64,000 nucleotides of DNA, taken from the NCBI GenBank assembly GCA_963573305.1, contig OY754331.1, positions 11,070,868 to 11,134,867 of the forward strand, read 5' to 3'. Below the pieces are notes generated by a model. It made no database searches, was not told the origin of the DNA, and worked only from the letters and a program-made list of their open reading frames with translations. This document shows, piece after piece, positions 42,901 through 47,660 of the stretch. This stretch comes from Pyrrhosoma nymphula (lineage: Eukaryota; Arthropoda; Insecta; Odonata; Coenagrionidae). The translations under genes and the position numbers were made by a program. How positions within the stretch are numbered: the stretch's first letter is position 1; each line of letters starts with the position of its first letter.

Positions 42901-45900
42901 CGTTGGGTCTACTGTTGAGAAGTTCCTTGGCAGCTGCCAGACCTTCATTATGGAGTATATTAGTGTCAAGGAAGCATACGTCAATAGTAAGGAGAATAGT
43001 ATCAGGTGGAAGTGGAGAGGGGAGGGATTTAAGACGACTCAGGAAATGCTGAGTGTACGTGAGGCGCCGGACAAATGGTTGGAGGTGGAAATCGACGAAG
43101 GCAGAAATTCTCGCAGAGGGCGAATCATAACTGGAGACTATGGGGGCCAGTTTTATGTATTTTAGGGAGTAAGTAGAAGGTGGGGGTGCGGGGATTATGG
43201 GGAATTGAGAGGGCGAGCTCTCTTTTAGAGAGGCCCTCATTGGGGCCCTCAGACCGTAGCAGCTTAGAAATGGAGGTGATATGCTTTGTGGGTTGTGATG
43301 TCACTGAGTTGCCGATTGGCTTCTTCCTCGTATCTCTGGCGGTCCATGACCACTGTAGTAGAACCTTTGTCAGCAGAAGGAATTATAATTTCCTCGTTAC
43401 GCCTAAATGAGACATGGGCGTGTAACTCGTAAAAATTACAACGGTAATTATTGATTTAATTGCTATAAAAATCTCAGAAAACATACAAACTACCGTTAGT
43501 ATTTTGACGAAATCTAGGTTTATAAATTCCAAATTATTTCAACATTCTACCTCTGGTGTATACAGCCATAATCTATCCCATGTAAAACAGCTTATATTTT
43601 ATAAAAAATTGCTCGAAAAGTAGTTCGGCAAGGGGCTAGCATTTTGAGTTTTATCCTTAAAATGAGGTTAAATTCTAGGTGAAGTGAAACTACCTTAATT
43701 CCCACTGGTTTTCCACCCTTAGTCATTGTTCTCCCACAATTGTCGGCTCCCTGAGGGCCTCTAAATAGTTCTAACTCCAATATTGTGTTTCGATTTAAAA
43801 ATTCCGGAAATTTTGAAGGCCAGGAAAATGCTGTTTTTTAGTTTTTTTCCCGGAAAAATTATAATTTTGGGGAAAATACTCCCAGCATTGTCAACAGAAA
43901 CAATCAGCGTCCCGATTGGATATAAATGATAAAAAATATTTCCAAAAGTCGGTAGGAATACCATAGCAGATTACAGTACTTCGAACAATATCTCAATCAT
44001 AATAAAATGCCACCAATTAAGCAATCCTGGATAATAACATCAAACAGAGACGAAAAATAGATAACAATAATTTACTTTACAGTAACAGACTAAATTTAGT
44101 TTGGCTATTAGATATTACATTTGTTCTCAAAATGACATGAATATTCTTTTCACTAATAAGGTAAACATTATGAGTACGTTGAGTCAAGAGTAGACCATTG
44201 AGCATTTTCAGTCGATAATTATTTTATTACGATGCAATGAAATGGATTTCAATTTGGCAATGTGGCAGGAGTGTGGCAGGATTCCATGCAGAAATTGGCG
44301 GAAATTTTCACAGGCAATCGGACCTTTATCATGGTTCTAGGAGGAGAGTACTTCATGGACACTGATCCATCAGTCGGATGTGACCTCTGACTGCGGTTTT
44401 CTAGCAGTTTATCTTAAATAGCATGTTATTGACGGTTGCGACCTTTGTTCCTACCTTCTATTCTCGGCGTTTCAATGAAGTTTGCACACCGATCGTTTCT
44501 GGGTTAAAGAAATCTATAAATCAACCAAGATATCAAGATGCACGTTATAATTGCGCGTAAAGTCCTAAACGTTCTGTTCTGTTGGTTTTTACCGATAAAG
44601 TTCGGGAACTTTAGAGACCTTATCCGTTAGCAACTGAATCCATTCTTTGACTTGTCTCTGAGAAGTTAGACAATCACCCCAATGGCACTTTCCCCTCTGG
44701 TCTTAAGCTACGATTTCATGCGGAACAGACTTGAATTACATAGATTAATGGCTATGCAACTATAATGGGAAGCCAGTACTGGTCACAATACATAAGCAGT
44801 ATGAAAATGTGCAGTATGACCATCTACAACTCAACTGGCATTTGTCGACCAATTGCTTGTTGATTCCTGTTACAAGATAGCAATGGAAGAAGCTGGATAT
44901 AGAATTAGAAGAGTTCACTCTTAATCCTTATGATGCCTTGTTATTGATAGATTTTCAATGAATGTAGTATTATCAACCTTCATTCAGCAACACCTTAGCA
45001 TTTCTTTTACAAATGCCTTAAAACCAAAGAACAGAGCATGGAGGCTGCATGAGCTACATGAAATCATCTTTAAAATATTTTAACGGACGAGAAGCCAAGC
45101 ATTGTGTTTTTATACTAAGGGTTGTTTTTCTTATGACATTAGTTGATTGTTGAATGCCATAATCGTATTAAAATTGATGCATTATTTAATCAAAGAAAAG
45201 GAGGAAATTGTCATGCCGCTATTGTCAAGCCTTTACATCCCATTTGACGGACGGAATGGAGTATTTGAAGCGATATCAACAAAACACCCAAGTAATTCCG
45301 AGCTCTAAATTCGCCAGAAGAAAAAAAAACAAATATTTAATGGGACATAGGAAAGTATTACGCTGTAAAACGACACGATGCAACACACATCACGTGAAAA
45401 CATAAAGGAGATGCATCACATCGCCGGGAGGATTTTTAATTAATAATGCAACGCGATTTCTCCGGCATATCGCAATATCGCACGGCCTAAGCTATGGCTG
45501 TGCGACCAGCATCTAGAAAGCTTAACATGCATGCAACCGCGTCTTCAACGGCATCCTCCATTACTTTAACCCGGAGTCTTTAACAAGGCTCATTTTCGTT
45601 CTGAACATCTAATGATACATTCAAAGAACTGCGGAACTGGCGGCGCAGTAACTTTAACGGAGTCACCCGCTGATGTTCACACAAATGTGTGAAATTCAAT
45701 TATTTAATGACACAGCTAACGCAAATTTTATGCAGCGAATTAGTTCTATCCATATCCTGTGGATATTAATGCAACCCATTGAATTAGTAAAATATTCTGT
45801 GAATGTTTGCAGCCTCATGAATACCAAAAATAACTTTCAAATAAGGCACTTAAGTCGAGAGCAAGAATAGACAAATATTTCATTCATTTAAAGGACATAA

Positions 45901-46417
45901 TCGTGAATCGATTGACTTGAAATTTAATTAATCCGAATGAGCAAATACCCTGAAAAAACAGCCATCATTGACGAACATAATCGTGAATCGATTGACTTGA
46001 AATTTAATTATTCCGAATGAGCAAATATCCTGAAAAAAACAGCCATCATTGACGGACTCACAGACATAATGCCTGGACTCAAAAACTGTTTCACACAGTT
46101 GGACGAAAAAGGTATCGATTCCTTAGCATTTCATTATTGGTGTCCAAGTCGATGAAACAGTGTTAACTCCTTACCCCTTCCCTCTCCTAAACAACCCCCA
46201 ACATACAGTTAATAATGCCTCACGACCGACTGTCGGAATTGAGCGCTTTTGTATGTGCGCCACGGCGAGTGAGCGCACGTGCTCACACGGAGCTCACCTT
46301 CAAGAGGAACGAGTTCATCCACTTGGTGAACGTCTTCTTCTGGATGTACAGTCGCTCCTCCTGCAGCGCCTTGATGCGGCCCGTCTCGAACTTGAGCGCA
46401 TCCTCCCGCTGCGTCAT
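743..46417 (-). CDS. kst: karst (beta-heavy spectrin), 5' part, 13 coding exons; 3' end outside window
   Basis: The spliced exons 46417-46298, 23275-23108, 20204-20088, 17489-17381, 17211-17047, 16595-16483, 15926-15739, 15050-14825, 14219-14088, 13284-13063, 8333-8125, 6630-6453 and 943-743 give one open frame of about 716 residues. All introns are GT-AG and phases agree across every junction. Residues about 27-130 form CH1 and about 146-250 form CH2, the actin-binding pair; spectrin repeats begin near residue 275. The sequence matches Drosophila Karst as I remember it (starts MTQRE; LADGRKLLKLLEIISGEKLG; RPDEKSIITYVASYYHTFARM), which separates it from conventional beta-spectrin. In the known family this giant beta chain pairs with alpha-spectrin in the apical membrane skeleton of epithelia. 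The start is the ATG at 46417, matching the fly protein; an in-frame extension upstream is possible. No next exon is visible in 1-742. Confidence 0.96.
1860..3310 (+). mobile_element. Penelope-like element reverse transcriptase remnant, interrupted
   Basis: From 1867 one frame reads HDPKPKFHEDIISLLQDKRP and then LFPPHPSTPHFNFPPKIHK followed by ISAFVNHYLQS, the family motif before the RT core. The match resumes near 2725 with SYIKDTYLDR and TIDVTSHCTTISHAEGL, the family's DVxSLYTNIPHxEGL motif in decayed form. It ends near 3081-3290 with LLWLQHIVDYFVLWS, where the catalytic YIDD has become HIVD. About 650 bp of unrelated sequence (2060-2720) splits it. Several stops and frame changes show it is dead. 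It lies in kst intron 12, antisense to kst. Confidence 0.75.
2292..2446. repeat. Imperfect inverted repeat inside the insert that splits the PLE remnant
   Basis: About 33 bp at 2292-2325 (GAAGGCTTTTCGGGCTTTCT onwards) is matched in inverted orientation by the sequence ending at 2446 with a few mismatches, leaving a spacer of about 90 bp. It may be part of a small inverted-repeat element. Confidence 0.55.
3311..5820. other. kst intron 12, AT-rich
   Basis: No coding signal, ribozyme core or element end recognised; scattered short open frames only. Confidence 0.6.
5850..6110 (+). promoter_or_regulatory. Heat-shock-type promoter fragment (HSE cluster plus TATA box)
   Basis: Three perfect nGAAnnTTCn units are visible: GAACATTC at 5855-5862, GAATGTTC at 5870-5877 and GAATATTC at 5919-5926, the last followed by GCGA. 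A block carrying CGCGACTTTTCTCG then occurs twice, about 50 bp apart. TATAAAAT lies at 6030-6037, followed by a GC-rich run and CTCAGAGTCG about 70 bp downstream. This is the layout of an arthropod hsp70-type promoter and leader. No heat-shock protein frame follows. It could be a detached promoter or part of a mobile element; it lies antisense to kst in intron 12. Confidence 0.45.
6453..6630 (-). CDS. kst: kst coding exon 12 (residues 590-649, spectrin repeat)
   Basis: Acceptor CTTTACAG, then LLEQSKARRARLEDARNFFQ and GISAKDLRAVLSLQQKHK, the last stretch matching the remembered fly protein residue for residue. The donor is GTATCG; end phase 0. Confidence 0.97.
6640..8120. other. kst intron 11
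   Basis: AT-rich; no element or coding signal recognised. Confidence 0.6.
8125..8333 (-). CDS. kst: kst coding exon 11 (residues 521-590, spectrin repeat)
   Basis: Acceptor TATCAAAG, then VEFQSVDVGGHLLGVEDLLQ and GHKEAPLLQAHLERLAAAYK. It ends with two bases of a split arginine codon before a weak donor, GTTACT. Confidence 0.95.
8775..8880 (-). repeat. Probable tRNA-derived SINE tail
   Basis: On the minus strand it reads TCGCGGGTGTCTCGCCTGGG and then CCCCATCCAGGGCATGGTTG, the body that commonly follows a degraded B box in arthropod SINEs. No A box is visible and the 5' end is missing. Confidence 0.4.
9488..10660 (+). mobile_element. 5'-truncated non-LTR retrotransposon (RT C-terminal half), split by a MITE
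   Basis: An RT palm with the catalytic motif MYADDVSIKT starts at 9527 and reads INIEKTQAMIF and NYFKFLGLHIYNNLKWNFHA. After a MITE insertion (9813-9990) it resumes with KKPNSLFYLLSIVRQTVSQN, then SRMSYGIVLWGLPSHLLSVL and the typical C-terminal segment IHSYNTRQCSDLHVK, ending at 10533. One stop (after LSAP) breaks the frame. The 3' end has AATAAA-like sequence and a TTATTA-rich tail near 10,620-10,660. It is inserted in kst intron 10, antisense to the gene. The clade is not certain. Confidence 0.85.
9813..9990. mobile_element. TTAA-flanked MITE (TIR CCCTTCAA)
   Basis: TTAA at 9809-9812 and 9991-9994 bracket CCCTTCAA and its inverse TTGAAGGG. Inside, ACGTAGTCACTACGT-type sequence recurs twice. 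The target-site duplication and CCC/GGG ends are those of piggyBac-type elements. It splits the retrotransposon frame cleanly, so it is younger than it. Confidence 0.85.
11042..12550. mobile_element. Non-autonomous TIR element with subterminal TTACAA repeats
   Basis: It starts CCCAGACAGCACAAAC and ends GCTGTGCTGTCTGGG, giving terminal inverted repeats of about 13-14 bp. The outer parts (11,060-11,265, 11,875-12,000 and 12,350-12,490) are packed with short variants of TTACAATNGTATTACAA in both orientations. The middle (11,290-12,130) is shared in inverted orientation with 18,930-19,750. No long frame is present and no clear target-site duplication is seen. Confidence 0.7.
13063..13284 (-). CDS. 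kst: kst coding exon 10 (residues 447-520, spectrin repeat)
   Basis: Acceptor GTAATAG before GAG GAC AGA. It encodes EDRFHDLTSMAEELARENYH, then GKEKVIAKEREILARWDELL, ending ATIKEME at the donor GTTTGT. It is a typical triple-helix repeat with the conserved tryptophan. Confidence 0.96.
13407..13481 (-). pseudogene. kst: Partial duplicate of kst exon 9 with acceptor, stop and poly(A) signal
   Basis: Bases 13421-13460 match exon 9 bases 14135-14174 at 39 of 40 positions; the one change is synonymous (GCG to GCA). On the minus strand an acceptor TTTCTACAG ends at 13482, and the following phase-0 frame reads YQFPWQP, then CDPEYGSNLAQLE, then EHWL and a stop. AATAAA overlaps the stop region at 13402-13407. 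Spliced after exon 9 it would give a protein truncated near residue 470. It could be a decayed tandem exon or a rare terminal exon. Confidence 0.55.
13888..14041. mobile_element. TTAA-flanked MITE (TIR CACATTCAATGCGG)
   Basis: TTAA at 13884-13887 and 14042-14045 flank a 154 bp element whose ends, CACATTCAATGCGG and CCGCATTGAATGTG, are exact inverse copies. It has no coding capacity. It lies in the short intron between kst exons 9 and 10, about 45 bp from exon 9. Confidence 0.88.
14088..14219 (-). CDS. kst: kst coding exon 9 (residues 403-446, spectrin repeat)
   Basis: Acceptor from a long T run ending TAG, then SVLRESFLKDMTQVLCDPEY and HEAMSAEILAR; donor GTGAGT. A 40 bp piece (14135-14174, encoding about CDPEYGSNLAQLE) is repeated in the next intron at 13421-13460. 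Confidence 0.96.
14825..15050 (-). CDS. kst: kst coding exon 8 (residues 327-402, spectrin repeat)
   Basis: Acceptor CTCACAG, completing the lysine codon and continuing YRERSEIEALYFHINTHLKS, then charged coiled-coil sequence with AREVALRQELLRQERLEQL. The donor is GTATGT and the end phase is 0. Confidence 0.97.
15739..15926 (-). CDS. kst: kst coding exon 7 (residues 265-327, first spectrin repeat)
   Basis: Acceptor TTTTTAG, then ATT GTG GGG CAA. It encodes IVGQMMEADAMKKRYSMLTT and FPNSLEGIQSELTAFKTYRT, ending with a split lysine codon (AA then G) before GTAAGA. Confidence 0.97.
16483..16595 (-). CDS. kst: kst coding exon 6 (residues 227-264, end of CH2)
   Basis: The acceptor CTCTTGCAG leads into DVDTNRPDEKSIITYVASYY and HTFARMKNEMKSGRRIAN, the last CH2 helix and the link to the first spectrin repeat. 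The donor is GTAAGT. Confidence 0.97.
17047..17211 (-). CDS. kst: kst coding exon 5 (residues 172-227, CH2)
   Basis: The split glycine codon is completed, then SWRSGLGFNALIHAHRPDLI and LNTAFDVAQVDLGIPKLLDA follow. These are the core helices of CH2. The donor is GTAATA and phase 1 is kept at both ends. Confidence 0.97.
17381..17489 (-). CDS. kst: kst coding exon 4 (residues 136-172, start of CH2)
   Basis: The acceptor TTTTTTAAG precedes GAT GAA GAG. The exon encodes DEENESSEKKSAKDALLLWC and on to NIQDFT, with the last codon split (phase 1) before GTATTT. It opens CH2. Confidence 0.96.
17690..18045. repeat. Inverted PLE-tail-like repeat
   Basis: GGATGGCTGGAGAAACTGTC, then a base and TCGCCTTT, occurs on the plus strand at 18009-18037 and inverted at 17805-17833. 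Both are preceded in their own sense by CUGAAGA and followed by the GAAACUGUC shape of a hammerhead helix III and cleavage triplet, but helix II is poor. It resembles the better inverted PLE insertions in this window. Confidence 0.45.
18041..18117. repeat. Short inverted repeat
   Basis: GATTTTACAAGAAAAGTATG is repeated in inverse form about 55 bp on (CATACTTTTCTTAGTGAAATC) with two or three mismatches. Function unknown. Confidence 0.6.
18411..18786. mobile_element. Non-autonomous CAGGG-ended element with 5 bp target duplication
   Basis: Ends are CAGGGTTGTTACAAG and the inverse of CAGGGATGTTACTAG; CTAAT flanks both sides (18406-18410 and 18787-18791). The right half is rich in TTTCCCTGACA units. 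TIR form and a 5 bp duplication would suit a hAT5-like group, which is an inference. No coding capacity. Confidence 0.75.
18900..19910 (-). repeat. Second copy of the 11-12 kb TIR element's interior
   Basis: In inverted orientation it shares with 11,290-12,130 the stretches around GCCCTACTTCAAAACNTTGATC, GGATACCAAAATAAA, AAACCTATGTTGCCACNTAGG and GCCAAATTTTCGGTC. The TTACAA-rich ends and the CCCAGACAGC termini are not recognised here, so this copy is truncated or a relative. Confidence 0.65.
20088..20204 (-). CDS. kst: kst coding exon 3 (residues 97-135, end of CH1)
   Basis: The acceptor TTTTCAG is followed by GTT CGT TTG GAA; the donor is GTATGT. It encodes VRLESIGAEDIVDGNPRLIL through FQIQEIEIDV, the last helix of CH1 and the start of the linker. 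Phase 0 on both sides. Confidence 0.97.
21540..21788. mobile_element. Palindromic PLE-tail insertion, 13 bp target duplication
   Basis: Two 88 bp arms (21551-21638 and 21643-21730) are exact inverse copies around a 4 bp centre, followed by a single-copy tail of about 45 bp. GTTAGAAACTTCA at 21540-21552 is repeated at 21776-21788, and removing one copy plus the insert rejoins the host RT frame. Each arm carries the hammerhead-like core described at 21600-21642. Confidence 0.88.
21600..21642 (-). ncRNA. Hammerhead-ribozyme-like core in palindromic element
   Basis: On the minus strand CUGAUGA is followed by one U, helix II GACG/CGUU around CUUAGC, then GAAA, a helix III of ACC/GGU with a CG loop, and the triplet GUC before GUGG. 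Helix I can pair only about three bases (CAC/GUG), because the palindrome junction removes the upstream strand. The plus-strand arm lacks the leading CU. Confidence 0.6.
21971..23107. other. kst intron 2, remainder
   Basis: AT-rich with no recognised element or exon. Confidence 0.6.
23108..23275 (-). CDS. kst: kst coding exon 2 (residues 41-96, CH1)
   Basis: The acceptor TTCACAG precedes GCC CGG ATG GAA, and the exon ends in CAC ACA AAG before GTAAGG. It encodes ARMEVEDLFEDLADGRKLLK and on to NVNKSLAFLHTK, the middle of CH1. Phase 0 on both sides. Confidence 0.97.
23276..27171. other. kst intron 1, 3' part
   Basis: A B-box-like GGATTCGAGTCC lies at about 23,755 but no full tRNA or SINE is seen. 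A GC-richer block at 25,500-25,960 has overlapping open frames on both strands that look fortuitous. No other feature supported. Confidence 0.5.
27236..27280 (-). ncRNA. Hammerhead-ribozyme-like core, left inverted PLE arm
   Basis: The minus strand reads CUGACGA, one A, helix II GCCG/CGGC around an 11 nt loop, GAAA, then CUGUUGC, where GUU can serve as the cleavage triplet. Helix I is weak (two pairs). Confidence 0.6.
27301..27619 (+). pseudogene. GIY-YIG endonuclease domain of a Penelope-like element
   Basis: The frame reads IYEIFCSCGKSYVGQTKRAI, RLKEHERAIRKKDWYHSAVA, then EHTLLEGHSIDIKRAKVL and RIIRETIEIEKK. That is the GIY-YIG family pattern with CSCGKSYVGQT, the conserved Arg/Lys helix and the AVAEHTLLEGH motif typical of PLEs. 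A one-base slip in the A run near 27545 puts in a stop; the next frame continues NNLNREDGYKLPNTWKRLLK to a stop at 27617-27619. The RT part is absent, so this is a 5'-truncated copy. Confidence 0.88.
27690..27733 (+). ncRNA. Degenerate hammerhead-like core, right PLE arm
   Basis: Same structure as the left arm in opposite orientation, but the core reads CUGUUGA, losing the invariant A6, so cleavage is unlikely. Confidence 0.5.
28790..29520. other. GC-rich low-complexity block in kst intron 1
   Basis: Purine-rich and pyrimidine-rich runs, a 13 bp G tract at 29155-29167 and a (CT)n run near 29200. Long open frames exist on both strands at once, which low complexity explains. It could be a regulatory island. 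Confidence 0.4.
29694..30253 (+). mobile_element. TIR element of the AAGGTAGTTTGAGCGA family
   Basis: Begins AAGGTAGTTTGAGCGA and ends with the near inverse TCGCTTAAACCACCTT; TTAA follows at the right end. About 560 bp, no coding capacity. Relatives lie at 31926, 40307 and 41998-43698. Confidence 0.8.
30254..31925. other. kst intron 1 segment
   Basis: Two decayed PLE-tail-like motifs: CCUGAAGAGGAAAUUGUUCC near 30,985 and CCUGAAGAAGCCAG near 31,133. A GC-rich block lies at 31,430-31,720. No gene is supported. Confidence 0.4.
31926..32048 (-). mobile_element. End fragment of the AAGGTAGTTTGAGCGA element
   Basis: GGTAGTTTGAGCGAGATATT, then CCCTAGTCATAATGGAGACC and the TAATGGCGCAAA segment match the inverse of 30,120-30,251. 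Only the one end is present, abutting the retrotransposon that follows. Confidence 0.75.
32052..32940 (+). mobile_element. RTE-like non-LTR retrotransposon RT remnant
   Basis: Frames read EMKRGKASGVNEIPLELIKD, IYETGERPEDFLKTIMIAMP, then EEHSKTISLVSHAGKILLRT, EQFGFRKGKRTRDGIELLRI, VDLEKAFDRVNWSKLWEIL, GRGVTQGCCLSPTLFVMYLE and IKCIRFADGMAVVAED. This is the order of RT motifs of this LINE type; the catalytic FADD is FADG. At least two frame changes and several stops are present. It lies in kst intron 1, antisense to kst. Confidence 0.87.
33395..33470. repeat. Three 25 bp tandem units rich in TTCCC(T/A)AGAAAA
   Basis: Units start at 33395, 33420 and 33445. Scattered TTCCCT and AGGGAA words continue to about 34,000, suggesting a decayed TTCCCT-rich mobile element. 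Confidence 0.6.
34405..34570 (+). repeat. Probable tRNA-derived SINE
   Basis: GCGCTGATTAGCTTCCCATC is followed by AAGCGCCCGTGTTCGAATCC, giving an anticodon-arm-like region and a good B box. The acceptor stem does not fold cleanly as a real tRNA. A tail of about 90 bp follows. Confidence 0.45.
35683..37091. mobile_element. 1.4 kb CAGGGTGTCCGG-ended element, copy 1
   Basis: Begins CAGGGTGTCCGGTGA and ends TCGCCGGACACCCTG, with AATTA on both sides (35678-35682 and 37092-37096). Both ends contain TTTTCCCTGAG/TTTTCCAGG units. The body is almost identical to 59144-60525. The largest open frames (under 130 codons) match no transposase I know, so it looks non-autonomous. Confidence 0.9.
37097..38900. 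other. kst intron 1 segment
   Basis: Apart from a 24 bp C tract at 38774-38797, nothing recognised. Confidence 0.6.
38901..39184. mobile_element. Inverted PLE-tail insertion, 11 bp target duplication
   Basis: AGATTTACATA at 38901-38911 recurs at 39174-39184. Between them, imperfect inverted arms share GCAATTTYCCACAAATATAA and a degenerate AAAGACTT...CGACCTA stretch around a CATCATC centre. A single-copy tail with GAAATTCCAC follows the right arm. Confidence 0.82.
39037..39078 (+). ncRNA. Hammerhead-like core with a G-to-A change
   Basis: CUGAAGA, one U, helix II GAUG/CGUC around AGUAAAC, then AAAA in place of GAAA, helix III ACC/GGU with a UA loop, and GUC as triplet. Loss of the invariant G12 should abolish cleavage. 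Confidence 0.5.
39185..40306. other. kst intron 1 segment
   Basis: A 13 bp G tract at 40140-40152; nothing else recognised. Confidence 0.55.
40307..40845 (+). mobile_element. Copy of the AAGGTAGTTTGAGCGA element, TTAA at both ends
   Basis: TTAAGGTAGTTGGAGTGAG at the left and CAGTTTACCTTAA at the right, with interior stretches such as GGCCTCATT, CTGAGCGCTCC and ATGGTCTCTATTGTGATGAG shared with 29694-30253. It is the copy in which TTAA is seen on both sides. Confidence 0.78.
40972..41997. other. kst intron 1 segment with a 26 bp C tract and a GC-rich block
   Basis: The C tract lies at 41027-41052. The block 41,560-41,990 is C-rich with CCACCA runs; its open frames are explained by composition. 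Confidence 0.45.
41998..43698 (-). mobile_element. AAGGTAGTTTGAGCGA element split by a PLE insertion
   Basis: The right end (43,440-43,698) is one half of the element and the left end (41,998-42,090) the other half, both in minus orientation. A PLE occupies the space between. CCTTAA at 43693-43698 and TTTAGGGTAG at the left give the outer ends. Confidence 0.7.
42095..43440 (-). mobile_element. Penelope-like element reverse transcriptase remnant
   Basis: Minus-strand frames read APIVSSYDSPSARISAFVDF, HLQPFVRRL, HFLSRLKSLPSPLPPDTILL, TIDVCFLDTNILHNEGLAAA, LLKLMKMVGTKNSFVFRG and ARDTAMGTRMP. A shift follows to LIWLRYIRHLDQW (family YIDDIFVIW), then HKKSTNLQQYLHWDNCHPEH and LFRHLEDLEKAFV. The order and spacing are those of PLE RT to the thumb; several frameshifts disable it. 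The GIY-YIG domain is not seen. It sits inside a TIR element. Confidence 0.87.
43699..45894. other. kst intron 1 segment
   Basis: AT-rich; nothing recognised. Confidence 0.6.
45895..46055. repeat. Tandem duplication, two units of about 80 bp
   Basis: The unit beginning ACATAATCGTGAATCGATTG at 45895 repeats at 45975 with two or three substitutions and one inserted A. It lies about 240 bp from the 3' border (donor) of kst exon 1. Confidence 0.9.
46298..46417 (-). CDS. kst: kst coding exon 1 (residues 1-40)
   Basis: Encodes the N-terminal helix and the start of CH1, including KKTFTKWMNSFLLK. The donor GTGAG follows at 46297. The exon itself continues upstream to an acceptor at 46552-46553, so 46418-46551 belongs to the same exon. 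It is markedly more GC-rich than the other exons. Confidence 0.93.
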
Positions 46418-46551
46418 CGTGAGCGGCACGGCGGTGGGCGCCGACGACGGCGACGAGGGCGTCCCGACGCCCACCTCCCACCCGTCCACCGACGAGTAGG
46501 CGCTGCCCGAGCCGCGCACTCGGTAACTGCCGCCGCCTCGCTCATGCTGCG
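46418..46551 (-). other. kst: Upstream part of kst exon 1: 5'UTR or in-frame N-terminal extension
   Basis: A good acceptor (TGCTTACAG on the minus strand) ends at 46552. From 46551 to the ATG at 46417 the kst frame stays open for 44 codons plus two leading bases, and reads Gly/Ser-rich with the stretch SGSAYSSVDGWEVGVGTPSS. It may be translated from a start in a further upstream exon, or be 5'UTR. Strong GC content makes open frames likely by chance, so this is unresolved. Confidence 0.5.
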
Positions 46552-47462
46552 CTGTAAGCACACGAGAAAAGGGCACAAAAAAAAGGTCAAATTGATTCAT
46601 TGATTGAGTCGATACCACTACTACTACTGCTGGTCTACACATTAGACCATTGATTCCCAGCCCTTTCACGTTAACGGCACCCTTCAGACTGAGGTTACAA
46701 TGTTGGGTACCCTTATTAGCTTGAAAAAAATATTTATTAATTAAAGTGGAATATTCATCAGGAAAATTTTAACTTCACATTTATTCAAATACTTCCTCAA
46801 TTTTATTTTATTTATTTAAGCAAGGTAATACTAAAAGCATCAACCAACATAAAGTATGATATAATTTAGGCATTCATCATTTAATTATATTTTAAAGAAA
46901 ATAGTACACATACTGCAATATTGCCAATTTAAAGTGCACTTTTAACAAACACAAAATGAGACACAAAAATAAACAACAAAATATATAAAAAAACAACTTA
47001 GCGAATAGGGAGTAGGGATGCTGAATATTGTTTAATATGTTGTTATTGTCTAGATTAATGATTATTTCCGCAAAGATGAGTTGTGGCCAAGTTTGTGAAA
47101 TTTTTAGACGATAGGACAAATGGATCAGTAGGGAGTGAATTAAATAGGGAGGAGAGACGGAAGAAGAGTTTAATTAGTGATGATCTGGGTGTGGGAATGT
47201 GGAGTAATGAGTTAGTTCGGGTAGTAGAGTATACTACTAGAGTCAGGTTGGAAGAAGTCCTTCGATTACCGTCACCATCTGTCGGGCGCGAGAGTTATCA
47301 GTTACATATCAGTTATCAGTCACTGGTCACACTTAACATTTATCGTTTTCCCGCAATAATCTCGCGGCACCCCTAGCTGTTTTCCTGGAACCCTTAAGTG
47401 CCGTGGCACTTTAGGGTATCTGTTCAAACTTTATTTGTAATGCATTCCATGAAATTCAGTAA
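46552..47462. other. 5' flank or 5'UTR intron of kst
   Basis: No upstream exon identified. A GVGMWSNELVRVVEY-like reading at about 47,185 resembles one at about 20,390 and may mark a shared repeat. Confidence 0.4.
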
Positions 47463-47660
47463 ATGAGTAAATTAAGGAATAATTATAATAACCTTGTTAA
47501 CCGGGTTTCAACACTTGGTGTCATCAAAGAACACAGCAAGTGTTGAAACTCGGGTCGTGTTAATAAATATTTAGTGGAGTTAACAAAGTTGTTATACTTA
47601 TTCCGAAATGGATCAATTCCACAATGTCAAGCCTACAACAGTTTCCTTATGAGTAAATTA
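47463..47660. mobile_element. Inverted PLE-tail insertion, 12 bp target duplication
   Basis: ATGAGTAAATTA at 47463-47474 recurs at 47649-47660. Inside, GGGTTTCAACACTTG and its inverse CAAGTGTTGAAACTCGGGTC face each other. The minus arm has UGAUGA, an ACAC/GUGU helix and GAAA; the plus arm keeps GAAACUCGGGUC but has lost its CUGAUGA. The right tail contains AATTCCACAATGTCAAG. Confidence 0.8.
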
